This document shows positions 33,359-43,700 of a stretch of DNA of 64,000 nucleotides, piece after piece. Below the pieces are notes generated by a model. The model was given only the letters and a program-made list of their open reading frames with translations, was not told the origin of the DNA and searched no databases. The position numbers and the translations under genes are program-made. Origin of the DNA: Paramacrobiotus metropolitanus (lineage: Eukaryota; Tardigrada; Eutardigrada; Parachela; Macrobiotidae); the NCBI RefSeq assembly GCF_019649055.1, contig NW_026570249.1:372001-436000 (forward strand). Direction: 5' to 3'. Each line of letters begins with the position of its first letter. The first letter of the stretch is position 1.

Positions 33359-33903
33359 GTTAAGAATCGAATATACCTAGAAACATTCTTTCGTTACCGC
33401 GGTAATTATTGATCGTTATACGGTAATTATTGAAAGTGATGCAGTATTTGTTTACCCTTATATAACTTTTTCCATTTACTTTCCGTGCGGAATAAAATTT
33501 TAGTACAAGGTTTGTCAGGTAACCATTAAAAAAACTGACTATCTAAATGACAAAAAACGAATAACCAAGTTAAAAAACAATATCGTATGCGGCAGTAGGT
33601 CAACTAAGGTTTCCCATACCTTAGTGTAGAACAACTAAGGTTTCCGCCTGTGCACGAACTAAGTTTTGAAACCTTAGTAAAAACAAATGTTCTTTCAGTA
33701 GAGACTCTGCGTACTATTTCACGTATGCGCCCCGTACATGCACCGTCGTGGCTCCGCCACGACGGTACATGCACGCCCGCGCCGACACGCTCTAGTAAAT
33801 TATAACCTAGGTCCCGATATTTTAGACCCGTAAATAATGCCCTAGGTCCAAAAATTTAGACCCCCGGATAAAAAAGTTGATCAGGTTGGACCCGGATACT
33901 ACT
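33359..33903 (-). repeat. Right terminal inverted repeat of the Polinton
   Basis: Reverse complement of 19245-19775 with a few substitutions clustered at the inner end, plus an extra 13 to 14 bases beside the hairpin (33743-33765). It ends GGACCCGGATACTACT at the insertion point. Confidence 0.95.
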
Positions 33904-33924
33904 GTTGATTGTTGACCGGTTCAT
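33904..33924 (-). pseudogene. First codons of psi-D, separated by the Polinton
   Basis: On the minus strand the sequence next to the right terminal repeat reads ATG AAC CGG TCA ACA ATC AAC. The last six bases are one copy of the target duplication. The other copy (ATAAAC) opens the 19244 side, where the frame goes on to encode the psi-D ectodomain. The element therefore sits in the first coding exon, about seven codons in. Confidence 0.75.
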
Positions 33925-34709
33925 GCTTTAAATTATTAGCAGAAAATGGCTTTACACAGAATCAACAACGTATCTGTATCCCTACCAAATAATTTGCCAA
34001 GGGCTAATTAATTTTGTGATCGTAACTGTGACCCTTGCAGACAGTACAAAATTGAAAATCAATTACGTTAAATTAATTTGGCATTCAATGATATTACAGC
34101 TTATAACATTAGCTACGTGAGCATTTTATGGCAGAGAAACGTCTACAAAATAGAGTTCTCAAATTTTCAACCGGAAACAAAAAGTTAGCTTTTGTTCATT
34201 TATATTTCCATATAGCGATGCATATTTCAAATCATAGTACTCTAATAAAAAGGATATCTGGTGGGATGCCGCTTTTGGCTAAAACGAACGCGTTTTTCTA
34301 GGAAGATGACCTCCTGCAATCTACACTTTTGCCGTAGTATTACATTCATTTTTCATAAAACAAGGGAATACACCCCGGAGGATAGTAACACGAGTACAAT
34401 GGTAGTACACATTGTGGTGAATAATGAATTAAAATTTTCCGGTACTAAGTTAAGTGGTATTAATTGTAATCTTCCGCGCGACCGTTGACTGTGATGCTGT
34501 AAGGAAAATTCTTGCCATACATGGGCACTTTCATTACGTCAACGCACGTGCGTTTCTGTCACTGAGTCTGACGAACCTGTTAAAATAATCATAACGTTGT
34601 AAATCAAAGTACGGAGATTATAAACCAAAGATTAACTTTCAAAGAAGAAATCCGGGAAGAGTTTCTCAGAGTACAAGTACTTATTTTGAGTAATAAAATG
34701 TGTTCAAGC
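33925..34709. other. Upstream region of psi-D, no gene seen
   Basis: AT-rich sequence without a convincing reading frame or cyclase similarity. By position it held the promoter of psi-D before the insertions. Confidence 0.5.
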
Positions 34710-34891
34710 CAGTGGTGAATTTAAGGGGGGCTCCCGGGGCTAATGCCCCCCCGTAACTCGGACGGCAAAAAAATTCGCAAGAGGGGGGTACGTTGCGATT
34801 TTTTTTACGCCGGAGGTCGCCGAAAAAACGAGAGAATACTCGTGAGTTCTCTAGCCCCCCCCCCGTCCGAGCCCGCCTAGATTCGCCACTG
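34710..34891. mobile_element. 182-bp MITE with CAGTGG termini
   Basis: Left end CAGTGGTGAATTTAAGG matches the reverse complement of the right end (CAGTGGCGAATCTAGGCGG). G-rich and C-rich runs follow both ends and there is no coding capacity. TTCAAG occurs close to both edges but not exactly adjacent on the right, so the target duplication is unclear. Ends of this form occur in cut-and-paste families such as hAT; superfamily not assigned. Confidence 0.75.
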
Positions 34892-34920
34892 GACTTCAAG
34901 CTATCAGACAGTTAACTGAA

Positions 34921-34989
34921 GCCGGGTATTTTTTATTCAAAACAATGAGTACACAATGAATATACAATGAACCAAAACAGAAACGCCCC
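34921..34989 (-). repeat. Split direct repeat A1
   Basis: 69 bp, starts GCCGGGTATTTTTTATTC, same as 35309-35377. Confidence 0.95.
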
Positions 34990-35033
34990 CTCTCCCAAAG
35001 CTCCTTCATACAAATGGGAAACGGGAGGGCGGG

Positions 35034-35261
35034 AAAATCGCGATCGATGTGAACTGCATCAAAGATTTTTGCAAATGGTAGATGGGCATGCAAGACTGCG
35101 AAAAGCAGCATGAAAACCAGAACAACATCAGGAAATGCTATCTGACCACCCAGATGGCCACCAATAAATCTGTCGCGCGACAGAACATTAACGTCAAAGG
35201 CGAGGCAAAAGCATGCCGCTCGCCAGAATTAACATTAATTATCTCCGATAATTCCTTTTAA
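35034..35261 (-). repeat. Split direct repeat B1
   Basis: 228 bp, starts AAAATCGCGATCGATGTG and ends CCTTTTAA; same as 39752-39979. Confidence 0.95.
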
Positions 35262-35308
35262 TTCTGCCGCTCGCTGTGGATGTAAACAGAACACCGCATC
35301 GTGGGTTT

Positions 35309-35377
35309 GCCGGGTATTTTTTATTCAAAACAATGAGTACACAATGAATATACAATGAACCAAAACAGAAACGCCCC
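35309..35377 (-). repeat. Split direct repeat A2
   Basis: Second 69-bp copy of A, immediately downstream of the recombinase gene. Confidence 0.95.
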
Positions 35378-35398
35378 AAACAAACCCCCAAACAGAAC

Positions 35399-36280
35399 TC
35401 AGTACATGCGGAACGATTGAATTGGCAGATTCTCCCGAATATAACTTGAAAATGCCGAAGATTTCCAACGTCCAGCAGACTGTACTTGCTGACAAGATGA
35501 GCCCATCGCTAACGCAGTGGTTGCGGCTCCAATACGAAAACTGTGAGAGTGAATATCAGGAAATTCCGGTAATAACCGATGTAAATAACACTCAAAATAA
35601 TTTCGAGACAATGATGAACCATCACGAAACACGAAAAACGGCGCTTGAGCATCAGTACGGACACGGCATCGCGAATAACGAACATATGCACGAACAGGAC
35701 AAATGGAACGCTCAGTAAAATTAAAATGCACTGTATAACCATGAGAAAATTGGTCCGTTTTAGAACTTGGAATAACAAGTGACACATGATGCCCATCAAA
35801 GGTGACATGTCGAAATTGAATAGTGTGCTTATTGCTCAACGAAACTGCAAATTCGGAGATACGCAAAAAACCAAAGAAAGCGAAACACATTGCACACCAA
35901 AGTAATGATTGGTCATATAACGATAAGGACGAAGCAATGATTCTGGTTTTCAACAATCGCATTATATCCAGTGAAACTGGCATTCGGCTATCAGGCATGA
36001 TAGGAGCCAACCGCTGAAATCCTTTCAATGCATGTTGAACATTCATAGACACTACGGGATCAGATACACCGCTTTCAAGCGCATAGTTAGAGATTCCGGC
36101 AAGATATGTTCGCACCGACGAAAACTTATGGCCGCAACGATACAAATGAGCAATGAAATTCAGCACATTGACTTCGGTAAAAAGTGATGAATTGTAAAAT
36201 GGAGCAGACAGGAACCGCAAAAACTGATTCAATGCAGTCAAATACGTTTTCCTAGTTGACGCGGAAATATGATGCTGCAT
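35399..36280 (-). CDS. Tyrosine recombinase (integrase) of the Ngaro-like element
   Basis: About 293 residues. The N-terminal core-binding domain (STRKTYLTALNQFLRF) is followed by the catalytic domain. All expected active-site residues are visible: Arg in FGFLRISEF, Lys in SSKTDQ, His and Arg in HSHSFRIGAAT, Trp in AGRWKSSAF and the nucleophile Tyr in FSSYIRENL. It would insert the circular cDNA by strand exchange. The ATG (36280) overlaps the preceding RT stop by one base (TGATG). Confidence 0.93.
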   Translation of the reverse strand: MQHHISASTRKTYLTALNQFLRFLSAPFYNSSLFTEVNVLNFIAHLYRCGHKFSSVRTYLAGISNYALESGVSDPVVSMNVQHALKGFQRLAPIMPDSRMPVSLDIMRLLKTRIIASSLSLYDQSLLWCAMCFAFFGFLRISEFAVSLSNKHTIQFRHVTFDGHHVSLVIPSSKTDQFSHGYTVHFNFTERSICPVRAYVRYSRCRVRTDAQAPFFVFRDGSSLSRNYFECYLHRLLPEFPDIHSHSFRIGAATTALAMGSSCQQVQSAGRWKSSAFSSYIRENLPIQSFRMY

Positions 36281-38163
36281 CAAATGGTAGACTGTTGCAT
36301 CTGCAAGATATCAGACCAAAAATCAGGCACATTTACTGGACGCATGCAAGCGTTCGGAGCAGCTGCACGGAAACGATCGAATTCAAAACGGGAAAGTGAA
36401 TCGGCAATTATGTTATCAATGCCCGATACGTGTTTTACAGTCATCGTAAAGTTATTCAAAGCTGCAACCATTAAAATTTTTCGCAAGGCGTGCAGAATAT
36501 CAGAATTTTTCGAGTTAAGAGAACACCAGCAGTGAACCACCGCCATGTTTTCACAATGAAAAATAATTTTTTGTTTTCGAAATTTTTCAGCCCAAACTAA
36601 ACACGCAACATAAACAGGAATGATTTCCAAAAACGCAATACACCGTTGCGCAATTTCCTGCGACGGCCAGCGGCATGCAAACCATTCGCCGTCAAAATAC
36701 GCAGCTAAACCAGTGCCGGCAGCTGCATCTGTATACAGATGAAGGGCGTCAGGATGAGACCAATTAACAGACAAGAATGAAGCACAACCATTCCACTTTG
36801 GCAGAAACTCTGCCCACCAACGAAGATCGTCATAAATATCATTAGTGATAACGATTCGATTTGGATCTGGCGAAGACAACAGATTAATTAGTCTACGCGT
36901 GAATAAACGTCCAGCAGGAACACACTTTGCGGCAAACTGCAAAGAGCCGATCAGACTTTGAAGTTCAGTCTTGGAGCAAATAGACTGTGCTAGCCACACA
37001 TTAATTAACGCAATAAGTTGTTCTAATTTACCCGCTGGGAGGGATAAAGTTTGTGATACTGAGTTCAGAATGATACCAAGAAATGGCAAACAGGTGGAAG
37101 GACCTTCAGCTTTATCAGGTGAAAATGGAATACCAAGATCTTGAGCAATTTGCAGCAACAGGTTAACGATAAACTGACAGGCCTCCACCGTAAGTTCAAC
37201 AATGAAAAAATCGTCCACATAATGCAAAATGCTAAATTTTCCCGAAACATTTGCCACAATCCAATGTAAGGCATCAGATATCATGCAAAAAAGACGCGGA
37301 GACGATCTTCCACCAAATGGCAGAACAATATCGTAATAATAGTGGTTTCCAACTTTATAGCCTAGCAAAGGCCAGTCGGCAGGACGCACAGGTACTAAGC
37401 GAAATGCATGCTTAATATCCTGTTTACACATTAACGCCCCAATTCCCATACGTGTCAGTAGCTGAACGGCATCGTCAACTGCACAATAAGATACCGTATA
37501 CGCTTCAGCATCGATATAATCGTTGACACTGTTGCCAACTGGCCTGGATAAATCAAGGATAACTCGATGTCCACTCGGCTTCTTTTCACGCACGCCGAGT
37601 GAACTGATAGAAAAATGCGTAAATGGCGGCTTAGTAAAAGGGCCGACTGTATGTCCCAACAAAACTTCTTTTTCGATAGCTTTGAGCAGAACGTCATGGT
37701 GATCGCGTGCAGTTTTAGCGTTAGCGGTAAAACGAGAACAAACAGGACCGAAATAACCAATATCTGCGCCATTAGTGATCATATCAACAACCACACTTAC
37801 AAAATGCTGATCAGGATGGTGGCGCATGTAATGCCGAAACGCATCAGGTTTGAGAGGAGTCGACGCGGTTTGTGGCGGCTTCGCCGACATTAGAGCGCTT
37901 CTTGCAGGTGCGCAAACCATGCGAACCGGCGTCACACGCTGCACAGCGGTGCAACTTCCCGTACTGGCACGGTGGAGTGCAGAATCCACGTTGCCATTCG
38001 GAACAGAGACGGTCATCCGTCTCGCTGCGCCCGCGAAAAAGCTGGGGTTCCGTATAACGGTTAGGAGGATCCTTACGCCGGTTAGGAGGAGAATTAGGGC
38101 ATTTCTGAATCCAATGACCAGGAATGTTGCACTTATAGCAACAGTAGGATGGTGGTGGAACAC
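36280..38163 (-). CDS. Reverse transcriptase-RNase H polyprotein of the Ngaro-like element
   Basis: The RT domain starts near 37860 (KPDAFRHYMRHHPDQHF). Motifs: GHRVILDLSRPVGNSVND, KQDIKHAFRLVPV, LPFGGRSSPRLFCM and the active site LHYVDDFFIV. RNase H follows: LYTDAAAGTGLAAYFDG, then LEIIPVYVACLVWAEKF, FHCENMAVVHCW and the terminal ADSLSRF. The features match DIRS-order RTs. The first 100 or so codons of the frame overlap Gag and look non-coding, so RT is probably reached from Gag by a +1 shift or by reinitiation. No stops interrupt the domain. Confidence 0.92.
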   Translation of the reverse strand: MFHHHPTVAISATFLVIGFRNALILLLTGVRILLTVIRNPSFFAGAARRMTVSVPNGNVDSALHRASTGSCTAVQRVTPVRMVCAPARSALMSAKPPQTASTPLKPDAFRHYMRHHPDQHFVSVVVDMITNGADIGYFGPVCSRFTANAKTARDHHDVLLKAIEKEVLLGHTVGPFTKPPFTHFSISSLGVREKKPSGHRVILDLSRPVGNSVNDYIDAEAYTVSYCAVDDAVQLLTRMGIGALMCKQDIKHAFRLVPVRPADWPLLGYKVGNHYYYDIVLPFGGRSSPRLFCMISDALHWIVANVSGKFSILHYVDDFFIVELTVEACQFIVNLLLQIAQDLGIPFSPDKAEGPSTCLPFLGIILNSVSQTLSLPAGKLEQLIALINVWLAQSICSKTELQSLIGSLQFAAKCVPAGRLFTRRLINLLSSPDPNRIVITNDIYDDLRWWAEFLPKWNGCASFLSVNWSHPDALHLYTDAAAGTGLAAYFDGEWFACRWPSQEIAQRCIAFLEIIPVYVACLVWAEKFRKQKIIFHCENMAVVHCWCSLNSKNSDILHALRKILMVAALNNFTMTVKHVSGIDNIIADSLSRFEFDRFRAAAPNACMRPVNVPDFWSDILQMQQSTI

Positions 38164-39055
38164 TTGACTGTGTCAAACGTTCAAAAGACGCTGTCTGACT
38201 TCCGCCCGGGCGCATACCGGTTATGACAGTCATAAAGCACTCTCTGTAAATTTCATGATCAGTCTTCGACCAAATGGCGGCATTATTCGGGTGCATACGA
38301 GCAAACAGTCGAAACCGCTGATCATAATGAAACCACTGAGCGGTGTCAAATGAATGAGCAAAACTTGCCATAATGTCCAGATATTTTAACATTGGCAAAA
38401 CAAACTCTGGCTTGTTGTAAATCCGGTATGACATGAAAATGTGATAACAACGAGTCCACATTGGAAAGGTCATAGCATTAGCGCGCTGGCCGGCCGCTGA
38501 TACGGCTGATAATGGTTGACCAAATTCGTCGCGACGCACTTTAGGTAAATTAAATTCGAACGCAAATGACAAGGGGAATAATTCGGTGAAATCAACGAAC
38601 GCAGAATGATCAAACAAAGCTCTGCTGAGTTTTTCAGCAACGGCTGGTAGATCAGTGATGTCATCTGAATACTGAATTGACGCGTCAGGCTTTACACCAA
38701 GCCGGTTAAAAACGCTAGGAACTGCGACATTAGAGCTCTTCTTGGTAGGCACATACACAACACTACCGTTACCTGTGCGCTCAGGAGAAGGTGAAAACCG
38801 AACACTCCGCAACGGTGAGGGCGGTGATACCGGTGAATGCTCAGAAGTCCCTGTCAATTCGTTGATCTCTGCAGACAATTGCCGCTTTCGTGCAAGGAGT
38901 TCTGACAACCGATTGGGCTTCGTGCGAGAAGCGGTGGTGACTTTCAGAGCGGGCGCTCGAGGCGGCCGGCCACGTCGCGGCGCAGGCTTGGAAATCCGTC
39001 CGGAGTTTTTCGTGATCGCAGCTGGCGGATCAACCGTTTTCCGTGTGCGTCCCAT
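37844..39055 (-). CDS. Gag-like protein with zinc knuckles (Ngaro-like element)
   Basis: About 403 residues from the ATG at 39055. A basic Pro/Arg-rich N-terminus contains AT-hook-like GRPPR. A helical central region lies at about 130-300 (LPAVAEKLSRALFDHSAF, MTFPMWTRCYHIF). The C-terminus binds nucleic acid: a CCHC knuckle CYKCNIPGHWIQKC, a Cys/His cluster, and a second knuckle CAACDAGSHGLRTC. It would package element RNA. The end overlaps the RT frame by 320 bases in a +1 register. Confidence 0.88.
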   Translation of the reverse strand: MGRTRKTVDPPAAITKNSGRISKPAPRRGRPPRAPALKVTTASRTKPNRLSELLARKRQLSAEINELTGTSEHSPVSPPSPLRSVRFSPSPERTGNGSVVYVPTKKSSNVAVPSVFNRLGVKPDASIQYSDDITDLPAVAEKLSRALFDHSAFVDFTELFPLSFAFEFNLPKVRRDEFGQPLSAVSAAGQRANAMTFPMWTRCYHIFMSYRIYNKPEFVLPMLKYLDIMASFAHSFDTAQWFHYDQRFRLFARMHPNNAAIWSKTDHEIYRECFMTVITGMRPGGSQTASFERLTQSSVPPPSYCCYKCNIPGHWIQKCPNSPPNRRKDPPNRYTEPQLFRGRSETDDRLCSEWQRGFCTPPCQYGKLHRCAACDAGSHGLRTCKKRSNVGEAATNRVDSSQT

Positions 39056-39751
39056 TGTGAATCCCACGACTGGTTATTCCGATTCGTGAGATAGGACAGA
39101 GTGGAAGATTGAAGCAATACCAAAGGCAAGGATATTAATTGTCGAATCGGATACGGCCGAGTCACGGAGATGATAACGCAAAAAACGATTAAAGATCAGA
39201 TTTGACGTGGAAAATCGTGCGGGAAAATCGTACAAATCAGATGAGTAAAGATGCACTAAATCAGTCACAACTTGATTCGCAGTGATATGAGAAGAGCACA
39301 GAGTACACGTACAAGGGTAGCCAGAATGCAAGCAGATGAAGTTAGGCATTTTGCGCACCCGGCAATATGCCGGGATAAAAGAACAGGGCAACCGCCAATA
39401 CGGTGGCAGTTACAAATAAAAGTGCAAATATATGATCTGAATGGAAGAAATTACTGATCCTCAATAAAGAAAACGTAAATAGGAACTTCCAAAAATTGAT
39501 CATACGAGATACATGCGGCTATATACAAATCATGAGAGAAACGACGCAATAATTGTCGGCAAGATATGCCGCGTACGAGATTACACCATAACATAATGTA
39601 GGAGCATATGGCAGGAGCAAATACACTTCAGCACAGCAACATGGGATTTCTTCCAGAATTTTAAACAAATCAACTACTTGGTGAAATCAAGAACTTATCT
39701 GTCTGTAACTATCTATACGTGAGTACAGCAGAACAGCATGGAAGTTTTCAC

Positions 39752-39979
39752 AAAATCGCGATCGATGTGAACTGCATCAAAGATTTTTGCAAATGGTAGA
39801 TGGGCATGCAAGACTGCGAAAAGCAGCATGAAAACCAGAACAACATCAGGAAATGCTATCTGACCACCCAGATGGCCACCAATAAATCTGTCGCGCGACA
39901 GAACATTAACGTCAAAGGCGAGGCAAAAGCATGCCGCTCGCCAGAATTAACATTAATTATCTCCGATAATTCCTTTTAA
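39752..39979 (-). repeat. Split direct repeat B2
   Basis: 228-bp outer copy of B at the 5' end of the element, next to the TTAACTGAA edge. Confidence 0.95.
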
Positions 39980-40084
39980 CTGAAATCGGGTTTTCCCAGT
40001 GAATTTCATCGCCCCTTAGGCTTCTATCGGAAATTCTTGAAAATGCTTATCGAAAAAACGAGGTTGAAACAAGACATGTCGTGT

Positions 40085-40470
40085 TGTACTTACGGACAAT
40101 AAAGCGAAGTATTTTTCCCACGGCATGTGCCGCACATAATCCAGTGTTGGTCTGTCCTCTGACCGTACGGGCCTCAAAAAAAGTTTTTTGAAATCTGATA
40201 GATTTTGAAAACAAATGCTCAGTAAGTTGCCAGACTTCTTTCCATGTTTGCGCACGTTCGTTCCTTTATTAAGAATTCTGCTAACAATCTACTTTATAGA
40301 AAAAATTAACCTTAAAACACTTCACAAGCGGAGCAAACCACGACGGTCTTTTAATGCACGCTGCGGTGACGGCCATTGTAATGCTTATATGTACACATAC
40401 CATTTATGTAAGAATCGACCAGCTTCATGGTTTACACCTTGTGGATTTCAAAAACTGCTTATGTTTCGCT
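40085..40470 (-). pseudogene. psi-E, degenerate rGC cyclase-domain fragment
   Basis: The exon relic at about 40400-40470 reads FEIHKV, a stop, then TMKLVDSYI, matching the FDVYKVETIKDSYM exon of the array. A second relic at about 40085-40260 begins HGKKSGNLLSICFQNLSDFKKLF and, after a frame change, continues as TNTGLCAAHAVGK, matching HGKEIC...FEKLF...HTGSCAAGVVG. A splice donor (GTAAGT) is kept. The Ngaro-like element has inserted just beyond it (39979). Upstream exons are not recognisable. Confidence 0.75.
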
Positions 40471-40709
40471 GAATACTATGTAAACAGGAAATGTCATTCA
40501 GAATGTCACTCATTTTGTCAAGCTGGGTGTTGTTTAATGCACGCCAGTTGTGCAGACCATGTTAGACTCGTGTACAGTGGTTAACGCGTTTCAGCTGATT
40601 ATCATTAGTATTTATTATTTTTCCTAGTTTATTACAATTATTATTCAAAAAGTTATTTTCTTGTTGTCTACGGATATACAAGGAGACACGAAAGCCAATT
40701 AAATTCGGC

Positions 40710-43700
40710 TTAGCCCATCAGCAGCCAAAAGGTTTGCATTGCCCCCTTTCCCTTAATTGCGATCTCTCCACGATCTTCCAGGCTGATCTCTGGAAATTCC
40801 TGCAGCAGCTCTGCTGTACTGCGGCTGACGTGGACTTGCGCATCCGCACCGTGACTCAGCATTCTAGAGGCTGTATTAACCGTATCGCCGAATCTACGAA
40901 CAATTGCACCAAAAAGGTCACTCTCCATAAACTGATCACGAATGAAAAGCAATTCAACAGCATGCTGCACGTATCGCAGTATGTTAAAATCTCTCTTTTC
41001 TTTGCTAGAGTTCTAATTTTTTGGTGAATTTTGCTCACAAGCAGTAGCGAGGCGTTTTATGTCCGACGACTCCCGCAGCACAAGGGCCACTGTTTATTCC
41101 AGCGCGCAGTGACGTTCCATCAAACAGCGGCTGAAAGGCTGAATAAGCTCGGAACAGTGACATTGCGAGGGTGCAGATTTCCTTTGCATGCCGATGTCCG
41201 TTACGCTGTGGTAAACCACTTGCAACCTGCGACCACGCTCAATTTAGTATTTTAATGTATCATCGGCATTGTAACAGAGTATCCGTACTTTACCGATCTA
41301 GAACAGTAAGTATTCAACAAAGACGTAAACCGGCTACAGCTTCCCTAACTCGTCGCTGTTGTTTATAAATAGGCTATGATAAAATGGAAACCCAGCCAAA
41401 ACTTTATGATCTACCGTGCCTAATATTGCTGTTTAGCGCTTACCAAGTATGAGTCTCTTATGGTTTCCACCTTGAAAACGTCGTATAGATCAAGCGTGGA
41501 GTCAAATGCCGAATAGACCTGTTTATATGAACCATGCTGCCATAAATTTCTGTCTTTGAACATGTGTGGGATTGTGGAGTTAAACAAGACTATATAATCG
41601 ATGTTTAACGCAATTAAATTCATTTATTTATAACGTCACCGACATCATTAAGGAACATCATTGCCGTTCTTGGCTTCGTCGCATGGAGAATAGTGTTGAA
41701 ACCGCCAATTTCTCTGTAGTAAATGTTCAGATATTAAAAATTTCAGAGCAAAGTGCTACAATAGCAATAACGTTACTGAAATTATAGGTAATTAAATCCT
41801 AATACAAAACGGCAAGTGTGGATAACAAAAGACTTACGTTGCGAACTCGCGATATTATGGTGAAATACATAGTACGAGTACGAGTACAAAATACATCGTA
41901 CAAAGGGTACTACTTTCAACTTCACTCACGTAAACATTATGGTTGTTGACTCGAATATTTCTGCGTCCGATATGGTTCCTTTTCTAAGCTGTTCAATCAC
42001 GGAACTGCAACATAAATATCGGGACTTCAATCTTGCCTTGACCATGAAATTAGCAGTAGGTACGTTACACCATACTTATGTGTTATACAAAAACCATACG
42101 GCTAACCTGGGAAATATATTCTTCAGCAATATTTCACATTTTTTGCGTTCATCTGCCAAAGCCTGGGTACGTATCGCAACCTGCAGATCCAGATCATTAA
42201 CGTATGTTTCCAGCCGGCGCATAATTTTTTCCACCAAAGGCACGTTAGTAGATGCGTTGGTGTAAGGACGCAGCCCACTTGCAAACGACTTCAATAGACT
42301 ATTAATCTCCGGTCGGTTTTCAGGAAGCGGATCCATGCACAAAAGTATATCCGGCAGAACTTTAAGGAACGTGGGGGACACGCTGTCGGGTTGCTTGAAC
42401 AACAAGCGATGCAAGTCATCTATACAGAGAAAGGTCACCAGTATACGTGCGCCACTGTTTGCATGTTGCATGGGTCTATCGGCATATATGTTTAATTTAA
42501 CCAATTATACTGCGCACCGACCGGGAGATTTCGGATAGTCTTCCAGGCTGATGATTTGGTACAGGATAACACTGACGGATTGTATATCCTCACTGGCTGT
42601 GGCATTCACGGGATCATAGCATTTGTCGTTATTGGCACTATGGACAAGTTCTTTGGTGTATTTTTGCCTCATCTGTTGAAAACCGACTCCACCGATTTTT
42701 AAGGTAAAATATTTATCGATCAAACAATTATCGCTTGTAAGATTCCCGTGAAATTTTATAGGAGAACGGTGTATAGCCTGAACGCCCTGCAGAATGCAAA
42801 CCCAAAAGGCAGAAATTACAGAACGCTATGACTGAATTTCGGTTAACGAAAACAGAACAATCACAACCTGTCTCGTTAGTACACGACTGTCTTCCCCGTA
42901 CCTTCAATGTGTCCAACAATAACGCGATTTGGAAATCAAGCTCCAATGTTGTTTTTGACAACAAAGCGCGAAGACTACCACGGGCACAGTATTCGCTGAC
43001 GAAATACCAATTACTGCTAACTATAGCCATGCCCAACAGCCGATTGACGTTTCGGTGTTCTAGTTCCAGCACCTATTATGCATACGTAGCATTATCACGG
43101 CGTTTTTGTTACTGGCGCTTAGCATGTTATGATTTCATAAAGGCTTACGCTCTCTAAAATTCGTAGCACTGGCTGACTTAGTGTCGATTGTGGGAACCGT
43201 TGTCCAGATGTAGCATGATGTACACCCATTTGGCTGAGCCATACTGTCCGCTGTTCTTTGATATGCACCATTACTTTATGGCTTTTTTCTCCTAACTAAG
43301 AATTTCAGTATTATGTAGTTTAGCAGTATTAAAAATCATCTCAGGTAAAAATAACACGCCGTTAGTGCTATTTTCACCTAGTAAATTGGTGGATTAAGCC
43401 ATCATACTTGTACTTACTGGTTGCAAACATTCCGGCTCAACTTTCCAGCACGCGCTAATAAGGAATCGTTGGTACTTACTACGTCTGCAAGGAGAAAACA
43501 TTTCATATCAACAGTAACAGGTGAAATCACAACAGAATTAAGTTTGAGACGGAAATCAGTTATCATAAGACATCGAGGCAGATAACTTAATATACAAGCA
43601 ATGATTTCTAATTAATTGGCTTTATAATATATACCACACACAGCGGTTTCTTTAAAGTCACTAATAATGTTTGGTGTGCTTTTGGGAAAACAATGATACT

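Larger units (their letters stand above)
19245..33903. mobile_element. Maverick/Polinton DNA element, 14.66 kb
   Basis: Self-synthesising element recognised by matched terminal inverted repeats beginning AGTAGTATCCGGGTCC and by the classic gene set. The set comprises protein-primed family B DNA polymerase, retroviral-type integrase with chromodomain, A32-like packaging ATPase, adenovirus-type cysteine protease, double jelly-roll major capsid protein and penton-type minor capsid protein. Polymerase is on the plus strand at the left; the capsid, protease, integrase and ATPase block is on the minus strand. It also carries a TBP homologue. The terminal repeats differ by only a few substitutions and one 13- to 14-base indel, so insertion is fairly recent, yet polymerase, integrase, minor capsid and ATPase frames are all interrupted. 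Confidence 0.95.
34921..39979 (-). mobile_element. Ngaro/PAT-type tyrosine-recombinase (DIRS-order) retrotransposon
   Basis: Complete 5059-bp element on the minus strand. In coding order: repeat B2 (39752-39979), Gag, RT-RNase H, tyrosine recombinase, then A2 (35309-35377), B1 (35034-35261), A1 (34921-34989). This B-ORFs-A-B-A order is the split-direct-repeat arrangement of Ngaro and PAT elements. Such elements integrate as circles by site-specific recombination and make no target duplication. Both outer edges share TTAACTGAA (34912-34920 and 39976-39984), the likely crossover sequence. All three main frames are open, so this copy may be active. The leader 39056-39751 contains a Cys-containing open frame (39074-39391) of uncertain meaning. 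Confidence 0.93.

Noticed and set aside
19245-33903. Polinton as viral contamination or a misassembled free virus
   Set aside because: Host cyclase codons continue in frame on both sides with a 6-bp duplication, so it is integrated.
37850-38167. Plus-strand frames opposite Gag and RT
   Set aside because: Shadows of the minus-strand zinc-knuckle and RT coding sequence with no motifs of their own.
39074-39391. Cys-containing frame in the Ngaro-like leader as an extra gene
   Set aside because: Short, overlaps the Gag start region, and has no family resemblance; may be leader sequence.
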